Shown: positions 6,959 through 14,418, counted from the stretch's first letter. The stretch: DNA of 16,723 nt from an uncultured Eubacterium sp. (GCA_904502145.1 CAJGDH010000013.1:1-16723), one strand, 5' to 3'. The notes: generated by a model not told the origin, from the letters alone. Translations and numbers: made by a program.

Positions 6959-7008
6959 AGACTAAAAGATAACATTTAAGACCACTCATGAAGCCAGGAG
7001 GTAAGATC

Positions 7009-7689
7009 ATGTTAGATGAATCCCGTATCGTCAAGTTTAACTCCAGAAGGCACGCAAGTGTTGCACCGGTCAGAACGATCCCCGGGCATTTTGCCACAAA
7101 CCATTCCCATATCAACTATTATATCGATATGACCTTTACCAAATCCAGGGTGACGGAGGCAAAGCAGGCGGCCCACGCCCTTGCCCAGCAGTACATGCAC
7201 AACACCATCGTGGATACCATCGTCTGTCTGGACGGCACCAAAGTCATCGGCGCCTTCCTGGCACAGGAACTGATGGAAGCCGGGTTTATCTCCATCAATA
7301 CCCACAAATCCATCTACGTGATCCAGCCGGAATATGTCACCAGCAGCCAGATGCTCTTCCGTGACAATGTGGTCCCCATGGTAAAGGGGAAAAATGTCAT
7401 CCTCCTGATGGCTTCCGTATCCACCGGCGTCAGTGTCCGCCGCGGCGCGGAGTGCGTGGATTATTACGGAGGCATCCTCCAGGGAGTATCCTGCCTGTTC
7501 AGCGCGGTGGATGAGGTGACCCTGCCCCTGCAGAAAGGGGATACCCACATGGTGGTCAACACCCTCTATTCCCCGGATGATATCCCGGGCTACGCCTCCT
7601 ACTCCAGGAATGACTGCCCCTTCTGCCGGAAAGGACACCGGGTGGAGGCTCTGGTCAATTCATTCGGATACTCAGAATTTATGGTATAA
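7009..7689 (+). CDS. Phosphoribosyltransferase-fold protein with degenerate PRPP loop
   Basis: The product is 226 residues. The order of elements fits an orotate-phosphoribosyltransferase-like fold: DTIVCLDGTKVIGAFLA (69-85), then NVILLMASVSTGVSVRRG (129-146) where the PRPP loop should be, then YYGGILQGVSCLFSAVDE. The loop keeps the small-residue S-T-G-V-S part but has M134-A135 where active enzymes carry two acidic residues. The C-terminus has C203-x-x-C206 and LVNSFGYSEF. Clostridia often annotate such proteins as orotate phosphoribosyltransferase, but activity is doubtful here. The start at 7009 is set by AGGAGGT six bases upstream; an in-frame ATG at 6988 has no ribosome site. It is the first gene of the plus-strand unit, followed by a structured spacer and the amylase. 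Confidence 0.7.
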   Translation: MLDESRIVKFNSRRHASVAPVRTIPGHFATNHSHINYYIDMTFTKSRVTEAKQAAHALAQQYMHNTIVDTIVCLDGTKVIGAFLAQELMEAGFISINTHKSIYVIQPEYVTSSQMLFRDNVVPMVKGKNVILLMASVSTGVSVRRGAECVDYYGGILQGVSCLFSAVDEVTLPLQKGDTHMVVNTLYSPDDIPGYASYSRNDCPFCRKGHRVEALVNSFGYSEFMV

Positions 7690-7704
7690 GTCCTTACCGG
7701 GCGA

Positions 7705-7847
7705 CTGAACAGACGCCATACCCGAAGGGTATGCAAGGATGTTCAGGCATCCGGGAAGACAAGCGTATCGAGATGCAGCACGAATGTGCGGAATCGAGAT
7801 ATCGCTTGGCGGATTGCGGCAAGTTGCTCTGCAACGGGAGCAATCCG
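7705..7847 (+). ncRNA. Candidate structured intercistronic RNA element
   Basis: In the 190-base gap after the phosphoribosyltransferase-like gene I can draw three successive helical domains. Domain A has a 7-bp stem CTGAACA/TGTTCAG (7705-7711, 7740-7746) enclosing a second 7-bp stem CATACCC/GGGTATG with a GAA loop (7717-7733). Domain B has an arm from 7760 to 7808: CAAGCG/CGCTTG, a single bulged base, TATC/GATA, a tandem G-A/A-G mismatch pair (7770-7771 against 7796-7797), GAT/ATC, and a tip GCAC-GAAT-GTGC. Domain C has an 8-bp stem CGGATTGC/GCAATCCG (7810-7817, 7840-7847) holding GTTGC-TCT-GCAAC. It ends 16 bases before the amylase ribosome site and has no U-run. It matches no riboswitch class that I can recall. 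A regulatory leader for the amylase or a processed small RNA are both possible. Confidence 0.5.
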
Positions 7848-7879
7848 TGAAGAATTATAATACAAGGAGTAATTTTAAT

Positions 7880-9589
7880 ATGTCATGGTACGATGATGCC
7901 GTTTTCTATCACATTTACCCCCTGGGACTTACCGGAGCCCCGAAGCAGAATTCCTACGGTCCCCCGGAATCCCGTCTCAATCAGCTGATCCCCTGGATCG
8001 ACCACATCCGTTCCATCAACTGTAACGCCCTCTATATAGGGCCGCTCTTTGAATCGGTGGGGCACGGCTATGAGACCACGGATTACCGGAAGCTGGACAG
8101 CCGTCTGGGGACCAACGAGGACCTGAAGCAGTTTACCCGGCTCTGCCATGAAGCCGGGATACGGGTCATCTTCGACGGTGTATTCAACCATACCGGCCGG
8201 GATTTCTTCGCTTTCCGGGACCTTAGACAGAACCGGGAGAATTCTCCCTATAAAGACTGGTACTGCCAGGTGGATTTCTGGGGCAACAATGAGTACGATG
8301 ACGGTTTCTCCTACGCCAACTGGGGCGGATACAACCTTCTTCCCAGGCTTAACCAGAGGAATCCTGCCGTACAGGATTATATCTGCGAGACCATCCGTTT
8401 CTGGGTGGATGAATTCGATATAGACGGGATCAGGCTGGATGCTGCCGACGTGCTGGACTTCTCCTTCATGCAGAGGCTCAGGCAGGTCGCCGACACCGTG
8501 AAGCCGGAATTCTGGCTCATGGGTGAGGTGATCCACGGGGAGTATTCCAGATGGGTCAATGAAGGCACCCTCCACAGCGTGACCAACTACCATCTCCATA
8601 AAGCCCTTTATTCCGGGCATAATGACCACAACTATTTCGAGATCGCCCACACGGTAAAGCGCCTCTATGATATGGGCGGCTGCCGGCCGGAAGGGCTTAA
8701 GCTCTATAACTTTGTCGACAACCATGATGTGGAGCGGATCTACACCAAACTGAACAACAAAAAACATTTCCTGCCGGTCCATATCCTGCTCTACACCCTG
8801 CCGGGGATCCCTTCCATCTACTATGGTTCGGAATTCGGGATCGAAGGCAGGAAGGAACGTTACAGTGATGACTCCCTCCGTCCTGCCCTGAATCTTGAGG
8901 ACTTTAAGGATGCGAAGGACAATAATCCCTGTACCGTCCTTATCACAAGGCTGGGAAGGCTGCGCCGGCTTCTTCCTGCCCTCTCCCGGGGGGACTATCA
9001 GGAACTCAGCCTGACCACCGGCCAGTATGCCTTTGCCCGGAAATGGAATGGAACCGACCTGATCATTGCGGTAAATAATGCGGACCACGAGGTCACCATG
9101 GAAGTTTCCTGCGGGGAGGATTGCGACTACACAGGCGGTCTTTCCGGGTCGGAACCGGAATTCAGGGACGGCAGACTGATCTTCACCCTTCCTGCCTGCG
9201 GCGGAGAGATCTGGATACCCGGACATTGTCTGGAGGAGAATAGAGATAATCCTCCGGAGATCGATCTTACACAGGAGCTTTGGATAAGAGACAAAGATCC
9301 AGAACGTCGTGAACAGCCGGTCAATAACCTTCAGAAAGAGAACCTTCCTTCGGAGGATAAGAACAGTGATCTTCAGTCTGACAAAGCTGACAGCAAGGCA
9401 AAGCCGGACACCGCTGAAAACCCTCTGGATCTGAACAAGCCCTATGAAGAGATGACTATCGCTGAACTTCAGGCGGCAGTCCTCAATAAACTGGCCGCAA
9501 ACGGTCCTGTTACGGACAGGATGAAAAGGGATGTGGAGGAGAACGTCTACAGAGACTCCCTGCTCAACTGGGTGAAAAGCTTCCGATAG
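7880..9589 (+). CDS. Intracellular GH13 alpha-amylase family enzyme with C-terminal tail
   Basis: The product is 569 residues without a signal peptide, so it should act on glucans or maltodextrins in the cytosol. The GH13 regions are all present: DGVFNH (99-104), GIRLDAAD with nucleophile D187, MGEVIHG with acid/base E216, and FVDNHD with D283. A C-terminal beta domain covers residues about 375-447. Beyond it is an unusual extension: a charged, low-complexity linker (about 455-515) and a helical tail (520-569, containing MTIAELQAAVLNKL). The start at 7880 has AAGGAG ten bases upstream; the frame is open to an ATG at 7739, but that would translate the structured spacer. Exact specificity (amylase, cyclomaltodextrinase-like or other) cannot be told. 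A 17-bp tandem duplication spans the stop codon. Confidence 0.88.
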   Translation: MSWYDDAVFYHIYPLGLTGAPKQNSYGPPESRLNQLIPWIDHIRSINCNALYIGPLFESVGHGYETTDYRKLDSRLGTNEDLKQFTRLCHEAGIRVIFDGVFNHTGRDFFAFRDLRQNRENSPYKDWYCQVDFWGNNEYDDGFSYANWGGYNLLPRLNQRNPAVQDYICETIRFWVDEFDIDGIRLDAADVLDFSFMQRLRQVADTVKPEFWLMGEVIHGEYSRWVNEGTLHSVTNYHLHKALYSGHNDHNYFEIAHTVKRLYDMGGCRPEGLKLYNFVDNHDVERIYTKLNNKKHFLPVHILLYTLPGIPSIYYGSEFGIEGRKERYSDDSLRPALNLEDFKDAKDNNPCTVLITRLGRLRRLLPALSRGDYQELSLTTGQYAFARKWNGTDLIIAVNNADHEVTMEVSCGEDCDYTGGLSGSEPEFRDGRLIFTLPACGGEIWIPGHCLEENRDNPPEIDLTQELWIRDKDPERREQPVNNLQKENLPSEDKNSDLQSDKADSKAKPDTAENPLDLNKPYEEMTIAELQAAVLNKLAANGPVTDRMKRDVEENVYRDSLLNWVKSFR

Positions 9590-9605
9590 TGAAGAGCTTC
9601 CGATA
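9572..9605 (+). repeat. 17-bp tandem duplication across the amylase stop codon
   Basis: Two adjacent 17-base copies (9572-9588 and 9589-9605) begin GTGAA, end AGCTTCCGATA, and differ at one base (A in the first, G in the second). The first copy supplies the last codons and part of the TAG stop, so the protein end is unchanged. Confidence 0.85.
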
Positions 9606-9639
9606 GATCATTAAAAAACAAAAATACAGGCATAGACAG

Positions 9640-9674
9640 AAAAAACACGCATCACAAGGGATGCGTGTTTTTTT
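9640..9674. terminator. Bidirectional terminator between amylase and DUF853 genes
   Basis: An 8-bp stem CACGCATC/GATGCGTG (9646-9653, 9660-9667) with a 6-base loop is flanked by six A residues on the left and seven T residues on the right. It therefore ends transcripts on both strands: the plus-strand amylase (stop at 9589) and the convergent minus-strand ATPase gene (stop at 9738). A second weak dyad (AATGATCA/TGATCATT, 9688-9714) lies between it and the ATPase stop. Confidence 0.93.
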
Positions 9675-9737
9675 GCACTCACAACGAAATGATCAGAACA
9701 TTGGGTTGATCATTATATTTGATGTTTATCATGATGT

Positions 9738-11348
9738 CTATAATTTGAACAGGGTTCCGATGATTCCCCTTCCCAGGGATGCACCGATATTTCCGCCCAG
9801 TTTCCTGCCCAGGGTTCCGCCGAAGGTTTTGCCCACAGTGTTGCCCACTTCCCTGCCGATGGTACCGGCAGCTGTTTTGGCTGTGCTGCTCACAGCGGTC
9901 TTCACTTTTCTCTTCTGGGCTTCCTCTTCCCTGGCGGCAGCCTTCTCTGCAGCTGCCTTCTCTTTTGCGGCTGCCTTTTCCGCTTCAAGAGCAGCCTTGG
10001 CGGCTGCCTTGGCTTTGGCCGCTTCCTCTTCTTCCCTGGCTGCGATGGCTTCATCTTCCAGCTGCTTTCTCATCAGGAATTCATAAGCGGAATCCCGGTC
10101 GTAAGCTCCCATATAGGAAGAATAAAGGACAGAGTTGTTGATCTGCTGCTGGCGGGTCACGTCATCGATCGGTCCCATGAGGCTCTGGGGAGGAAGGACG
10201 TTGCACTTCTTCACCACCGTGGGGATACCATCCTCATCGAGGACGGAGATCAGGGCCTCGCCGATTCCCAGATTGACTAGGACATCGTAGGTGTTGAATT
10301 CCTCATTCACCCGGTAGGACAGTGCTGCTGCCCTGGCTGCCTTCTGATCCGCAGGCGTATATGCATGGAGGGCATGCTGGATCTTGTTGCCCAGCTGGCC
10401 CAGTACGCCGTCCGGGATATCGGAAGGATTCTGGGTGATAAAATAGATTCCTACTCCCTTGGAACGGATCAGCTTGACCACCTGCTCAATCTTGGTCAGA
10501 AGCTCTTTCGAGGCATTGTCAAAGAGCATGTGGGCCTCATCAAAGAAGAAGACGATCTTTGGTTTTTCCGCGTCTCCCACTTCCGGAAGTGTTTCAAAAA
10601 GTTCGGACATCATCCAGAGCATAAATGTGGCATACATGACGGGATTATGCATCAGTTCCTGACAGTCAAGAATCTGGATGACCCCTTTGCCGTCACAGTC
10701 CCTGCAGATCCAGTCGCGGACATTGAGGGCAGGCTCCCCGAAGAACCGGTCTCCACCCTGGGACTCCAGGGTGACCAGCGAACGGGAGATGGCCCCCAGG
10801 CTCTGTCTGGTAATATTGCCGTATTTCAATGTATAATCTGCCGCTCTGTCTCCCACATACTGGATCATGGAGCGGAGATCCTTGGTATCGATCAGAAGCA
10901 GGCCCTCATCGTCGGCGATCTTGAAAATGATGTTCATGATGCCGGTCTGAGTGGCATTGAGTCCCATGATCTGGGACATGAGCAGAGGACCCATCTCCGA
11001 GATGGTGGTCCTTAAGGGCAGGCCGTTCTTCTCGTAGACATCCCAGAAATCAGCCGGGTAGGCATGGACCGAGAACCCTGCTTCAGCCAAGCCGAACCTT
11101 TCGATCCGTCCCTGAAGATTCTCGTTCATCTCACCGGGTCTGCACATTCCGGCCAGATCCCCTTTTGCATCGGCGAGAAATACCGGGACACCGCAGTCAC
11201 TGAAGGACTCGGCCAGCACTTTTAGCGTGATGGTCTTTCCGGTGCCGGTAGCTCCGGCGATCAGGCCGTGACGATTTGCCATCTTCGGCAGAATATATAC
11301 CTTTTCATCTCCTGATTTTCCAATCCATATCTTTCCATCCTGATACAT
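9738..11348 (-). CDS. DUF853 / HerA-type ATPase (YjgR family)
   Basis: The product is 536 residues. It has a Walker A motif GATGTGKT (32-39) just after RHGLIAG, an ADAKGDLAG segment (59-67), Walker B IVFFFDEAH (265-273), and the family stretch KGVGIYFITQNPSDIPDGVLGQLGN, here spread over 298-321. These place it with the E. coli YjgR/DUF853 group of the HerA-FtsK superfamily, which form ring ATPases; the cellular role is not settled. Residues 427-482 are an Ala-Glu-Lys-rich coiled coil. The tail at 495-531 has glycine every fourth residue, which could make a membrane-active or oligomerising helix. The start at 11346-11348 has AGGAGG six bases upstream. The gene follows PAP2 by 69 bases and is probably co-transcribed. 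It is more likely a housekeeping family member than part of a defence island, because no nuclease partner is near. Confidence 0.87.
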   Translation of the reverse strand: MYQDGKIWIGKSGDEKVYILPKMANRHGLIAGATGTGKTITLKVLAESFSDCGVPVFLADAKGDLAGMCRPGEMNENLQGRIERFGLAEAGFSVHAYPADFWDVYEKNGLPLRTTISEMGPLLMSQIMGLNATQTGIMNIIFKIADDEGLLLIDTKDLRSMIQYVGDRAADYTLKYGNITRQSLGAISRSLVTLESQGGDRFFGEPALNVRDWICRDCDGKGVIQILDCQELMHNPVMYATFMLWMMSELFETLPEVGDAEKPKIVFFFDEAHMLFDNASKELLTKIEQVVKLIRSKGVGIYFITQNPSDIPDGVLGQLGNKIQHALHAYTPADQKAARAAALSYRVNEEFNTYDVLVNLGIGEALISVLDEDGIPTVVKKCNVLPPQSLMGPIDDVTRQQQINNSVLYSSYMGAYDRDSAYEFLMRKQLEDEAIAAREEEEAAKAKAAAKAALEAEKAAAKEKAAAEKAAAREEEAQKRKVKTAVSSTAKTAAGTIGREVGNTVGKTFGGTLGRKLGGNIGASLGRGIIGTLFKL

Positions 11349-11417
11349 AATTGTCCTCCTGCCTTCCCGGAAACTGACGAAGCGCTAGCCGGGTTATGAA
11401 TAATAAATGTTTATGTG

Positions 11418-11963
11418 TTATCCTTCCTGTTTATGTGTCTGCCATTTATTCTCCAGCCATCCCTCCAGCCGGAATCCCAGCCAGCCGAAGATGATCCCGA
11501 AGATCACTCCCGCCGCCACATCCGTGGGGAAATGTACATAGAGATAGAGTCTGGAAAAAGCGATCACTATGGCTACGGCCAGGCAGATCTGCCACAGGGG
11601 ACTGGTCCTGGTCAGATACAGTCCGGTCACCATCGTAAATGCCATGGCTGTATGCCCCGAGGGAAATGAGTAATCCCACAGTTCCCTGATGATGATATCC
11701 ACTTCCGGATTATGCTGGTAAGGACGCATTCTGGCCACCAGGGGTTTGATGACCAGGTTCACACCCACCACCTCCAGGAGCATGGCCAGGAGCACAACCT
11801 TCCCTGCCGTCCTGGTCCTGGGGAAAAACAGCAGGGCCACACCAAGGACGATCCAGATTACTCCCATATTGCCAAGAGCGGAGAAAGAGATCATGATCTT
11901 GTCCAGAACCGGATTATGCAATTGCTGCAGCAGATCGAGGATCTGCAATTCGTAAGCGACCAT
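11418..11963 (-). CDS. PAP2-family membrane phosphatase
   Basis: The product is 181 residues with about five hydrophobic segments. The three-part PAP2 signature is intact: KPLVARMRP (73-81), FPSGHTAM (100-107, H104), and SRLYLYVHFPTDV (137-149, with R138, H144 and D148). The histidines form and resolve a phosphoenzyme on the outer side of the membrane. In Firmicutes such short proteins are often undecaprenyl-diphosphatases (BcrC type) that recycle the peptidoglycan carrier, or phosphatidylglycerophosphate phosphatases; sequence alone does not decide. The start at 11961-11963 has AGGAGG six bases upstream. It has its own promoter and is followed by the DUF853 ATPase gene. Confidence 0.88.
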   Translation of the reverse strand: MVAYELQILDLLQQLHNPVLDKIMISFSALGNMGVIWIVLGVALLFFPRTRTAGKVVLLAMLLEVVGVNLVIKPLVARMRPYQHNPEVDIIIRELWDYSFPSGHTAMAFTMVTGLYLTRTSPLWQICLAVAIVIAFSRLYLYVHFPTDVAAGVIFGIIFGWLGFRLEGWLENKWQTHKQEG

Positions 11964-12009
11964 TGTTTCCTCCTGAACCCTCTCCCGGCCGGCAGATTAT
12001 CCTGTTCAT

Positions 12010-12038
12010 ATTTTACCATAGATCTGTCGACCCGACAA
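12010..12038 (-). promoter_or_regulatory. Extended -10 promoter of the PAP2/ATPase unit, with overlapping dyad
   Basis: On the minus strand, TTGTCG (12033-12038) and TAAAAT (12010-12015) have a 17-base spacer, and TGG directly before the -10 makes it an extended type. A 5-bp dyad TGTCG-n3-CGACA (12025-12037) overlaps the -35 box and spacer and could be a repressor site. Confidence 0.62.
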
Positions 12039-12062
12039 ATAGAAACCGTCTGCAAACAGTCA

Positions 12063-13298
12063 TCATCTGCCCAGTTTGCCGGCGATCCACTCCCAGGCCG
12101 ACAGACCGGTACCGTCGTCCGTCTCGTTGTTGTCAAAACAGATCCAGGACAGATGACCCATATATCGATAGGGGTTTCCGTCTTTATCCTTGTAACGGCC
12201 CGATGTATCGACCACCTTATCGGCGGCGAAGACATGCAGGTCAGCAGCCCCCGCCTGTTTCAGTCTTTCGATGGTGGGGATCTCATGGTATTCCGGGACG
12301 ACGATGGGGTCATCTGCGGAATAGATAAAGTAAAGAGGCACATCCTTGAGAACAGAGATCTGCCCGTCCGACAGACACTGATCAGGCACTGCCTCGCAGA
12401 TGGGTACAACCGCCGTGTACCTGTCCGGCCGGCTCAGGGCCAGCATCAGGCACATATATCCCCCGTTGGAACATCCGGCAAGAACGATCTTCCCCGCTCC
12501 CGTTTCCCGGGCATACTCATCGATAAACTCTTCCAGGGACCGGGTATAGTAAGATGTTCCGTCGGCCTCTATGGTGCCCTTCCGGAAGTTGGTCTGTTTC
12601 CCGTCCGCGTCCATCCAGTAGGTGGGACACTGGGGAACCAGCACCCTGGCTCCTCCGATCATGGACTGGAAGCCTTCTCCCGCCATGGTCGTTCCTTTCC
12701 TGCCGAGCAGGGGCAGGTAGGCATCACTGCCTTCCATCTGTCCTTCCCCCAGCCCGTGAAGCCAGACATAAAGGGTATCCGTATCTTCCGGCGGAACGTA
12801 CTCCGCGTAATCGTACCTGATGCCTTCGGAAGTCACATAGGACTTCTTTGCAAAGATGTCCGCCGCCGTCTTCTTCCCTCTGCATACCGGGTCGATGACA
12901 AGTTCCGGAGTGTCAGGATCTGCGTTCCGGCAGGAGATATGGAGTTCATAGGGGGAGACCCAGACGAAGATCTCTGTCCTGGAGGTGGCGGCCAGCGGGC
13001 TGCCCTCCTCCGGGCTGACATACAAAGACAGGCATATCCTCCGGGAGGATTTCTCCACCCTCTCCCCTCTCTCGTCACAGAGCCAGGCATCCTCCACTTT
13101 CCGGGGAAATGAAGCTTCTGTGAGAGGATGGTCCTCCGACTCCCGGTCGGTGATCTTTTTTCTTTCCATGACGGAAAAATCTGCAGGATCCACGGCAGAG
13201 ACCGGTTCCTCGAGAGTGATCAGGGCCCGGTCCACAGAGCATCCCCAGTCATAGTTTCCCACATGTATCTCATAAGTTCCCCTTATCTTCCCGGTCAT
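12063..13298 (-). CDS. Alpha/beta-hydrolase esterase with N-terminal Ig-like domain
   Basis: The product is 411 residues. Residues about 1-125 are beta-rich and resemble the Ig-like domain found at the N-terminus of EstA-type esterases. Residues about 150-410 are an alpha/beta hydrolase of the feruloyl-esterase/PHB-depolymerase-like or prolyl-oligopeptidase-like kind: oxyanion region WLHGLGEG (179-186), nucleophile S277 in GCSNGG, acid D330 in SADDP, and histidine H382 in MGHLSW. No signal peptide is visible, so it is probably cytosolic despite an Ig-like domain. The start at 13296-13298 has GGAGGGGG upstream. It lies 57 bases after the lysine-rich lipoprotein gene with no clear promoter between, so it may be the third gene of the topoisomerase unit. 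The substrate is unknown; a short-chain carbohydrate ester is plausible. Confidence 0.82.
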   Translation of the reverse strand: MTGKIRGTYEIHVGNYDWGCSVDRALITLEEPVSAVDPADFSVMERKKITDRESEDHPLTEASFPRKVEDAWLCDERGERVEKSSRRICLSLYVSPEEGSPLAATSRTEIFVWVSPYELHISCRNADPDTPELVIDPVCRGKKTAADIFAKKSYVTSEGIRYDYAEYVPPEDTDTLYVWLHGLGEGQMEGSDAYLPLLGRKGTTMAGEGFQSMIGGARVLVPQCPTYWMDADGKQTNFRKGTIEADGTSYYTRSLEEFIDEYARETGAGKIVLAGCSNGGYMCLMLALSRPDRYTAVVPICEAVPDQCLSDGQISVLKDVPLYFIYSADDPIVVPEYHEIPTIERLKQAGAADLHVFAADKVVDTSGRYKDKDGNPYRYMGHLSWICFDNNETDDGTGLSAWEWIAGKLGR

Positions 13299-13355
13299 AA
13301 TCCCCCTCCGGTCCTTCTGTTTTTCTTTATCCGGCTTTTTTCGGTTTTTGTTTAT

Positions 13356-14414
13356 TTATTCCTGATCGTCCCCTTCTTCCGGTCCGATCACACTTTCTTC
13401 CTCGATCTCCCTGGAATGGGATTCCTCCGTACTCTCGGAGGACTTATCAGAAGCTGACGTCTTCTCCGAAGCCCGGGCTTCACGGTCCTCACGCAGGATG
13501 TCCTTGATTCCCTGGATATCGTTTTTATCCACCTCGTACCAGGTCCGGTTGCCGTCCACGTTCAGTAAACTGATATAGCGGTCGTACATGGTCAGGACCA
13601 TCTTGTTTCCGTGATGATAATAGGTGTAGGCCTTGGATTCCGGCTCGTAATCGATGGGGTCAACTTCTTCCTCCTCACCGAATCCCACCTTCTTCTTCCA
13701 GTACCTGGCTGCCGCATCACGGTCCGTCTTCTTCTTTTTCATCTTGTCGATATAATTGGCTGTTTTCACCACCACAGGATTCTCATAATATCTCCCTTTG
13801 GAATCCGTCATCATGGGGCTGTCCGCAAGCCGGTGAAGAAGGCTTGATGCAGGGTAGGGACTGCGGTAGCGGAGAAAAGCGTCACCCAGCACAGAAGCCC
13901 CGGGGACATAATAGACATAGTTGGGCAGGTCCGCGAAGACAACATAGTCGGATTCGTAGACCAGGATCTCATATACCGCATTATCCTCATCGTAGAGGAT
14001 ATACTGGTAAACCGGGGTCAGAGTCTCCTTCAGTTTTTCGGGGGTATATTTTGTGGCGCGGTCGGCTCTCTCCCCGATCTTGGTGGCGAGACCGAAGATC
14101 CCCTCCATATCGATATATACGCTCTCTTCCATATCGTCCGCATAACCGATCTCCATCCTGGCCAGGCGGTCACGGGCGATCTTGGCCAGGTACTTATCCG
14201 CACGTTTTTCCGCGTCGGAGATATCTTCCTGGGTCTGGCTGGCCTTCTCAAGCTTTTCCTTCTCTTTTTTTACCTTTTTGTATTTTTTCAGAAGTTCTTT
14301 ATAGTAAGACGAAGATTCAACTTTCTTTTTGGAGGGTTTACATCCTGTCAGGCAGAATATGGCCAGCAGAATGATCCCCGCAGTCAGCAGTGTTCTTTTC
14401 ATTTTCCTGTTCAT
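13356..14414 (-). CDS. Lysine-rich lipoprotein of unknown function
   Basis: The product is 352 residues. A lipoprotein signal is clear: basic N-terminus MNRKMKR, hydrophobic core, and LTGC with the lipidated cysteine at residue 25. Residues about 28-95 are a very lysine- and glutamate-rich helix, probably a coiled coil. The centre is rich in Tyr and Val, including PNYVYYVPGASVLGDAFLRY, and the last 35 residues are an acidic serine tail. I do not recognise a family. The gene starts four bases after the topoisomerase stop, and the ribosome site (GTGAGG) overlaps that stop codon, so translation is coupled. An alternative start four codons in (14402) would leave the lipobox intact. Being tied to a topoisomerase gene is odd for a surface protein and may only reflect operon drift. 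Confidence 0.75.
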   Translation of the reverse strand: MNRKMKRTLLTAGIILLAIFCLTGCKPSKKKVESSSYYKELLKKYKKVKKEKEKLEKASQTQEDISDAEKRADKYLAKIARDRLARMEIGYADDMEESVYIDMEGIFGLATKIGERADRATKYTPEKLKETLTPVYQYILYDEDNAVYEILVYESDYVVFADLPNYVYYVPGASVLGDAFLRYRSPYPASSLLHRLADSPMMTDSKGRYYENPVVVKTANYIDKMKKKKTDRDAAARYWKKKVGFGEEEEVDPIDYEPESKAYTYYHHGNKMVLTMYDRYISLLNVDGNRTWYEVDKNDIQGIKDILREDREARASEKTSASDKSSESTEESHSREIEEESVIGPEEGDDQE

Positions 14415-14418
14415 TTCC

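Noticed and set aside
7856..7861. TATAAT just before the amylase as a promoter
   Set aside because: Transcription would begin inside the ribosome site and no -35 box is suitably placed in front of it.
7739..7879. A longer amylase N-terminus starting at 7739
   Set aside because: It would translate the structured spacer into 47 residues unlike any GH13 start, it lacks a ribosome site, and the ATG at 7880 has one.
7883..9226. Long open frame antisense to the amylase
   Set aside because: It mirrors the coding sequence of a clearly recognised GH13 enzyme and shows no domain of its own; such frames arise from codon bias.
9738..11348. HerA-like ATPase as part of a Sir2/NurA-type defence system
   Set aside because: The motifs are those of the widespread DUF853 group and no nuclease, Sir2 or other defence partner is adjacent.
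11366..11393. CCCGG/CCGGG dyad before the ATPase gene as a terminator
   Set aside because: It has only five base pairs, a long loop, and no U-run; co-transcription with PAP2 is more likely.
11408..11438. 11-bp direct repeat TGTTTATGTGT around the PAP2 stop codon
   Set aside because: It is short and AT-rich with only two copies; chance is likely and no function suggests itself.
11712..13112. 466-codon plus-strand frame across the PAP2 and esterase genes
   Set aside because: It is antisense to two genes with complete catalytic motifs, spans their intergenic promoter, and has no recognisable domain.
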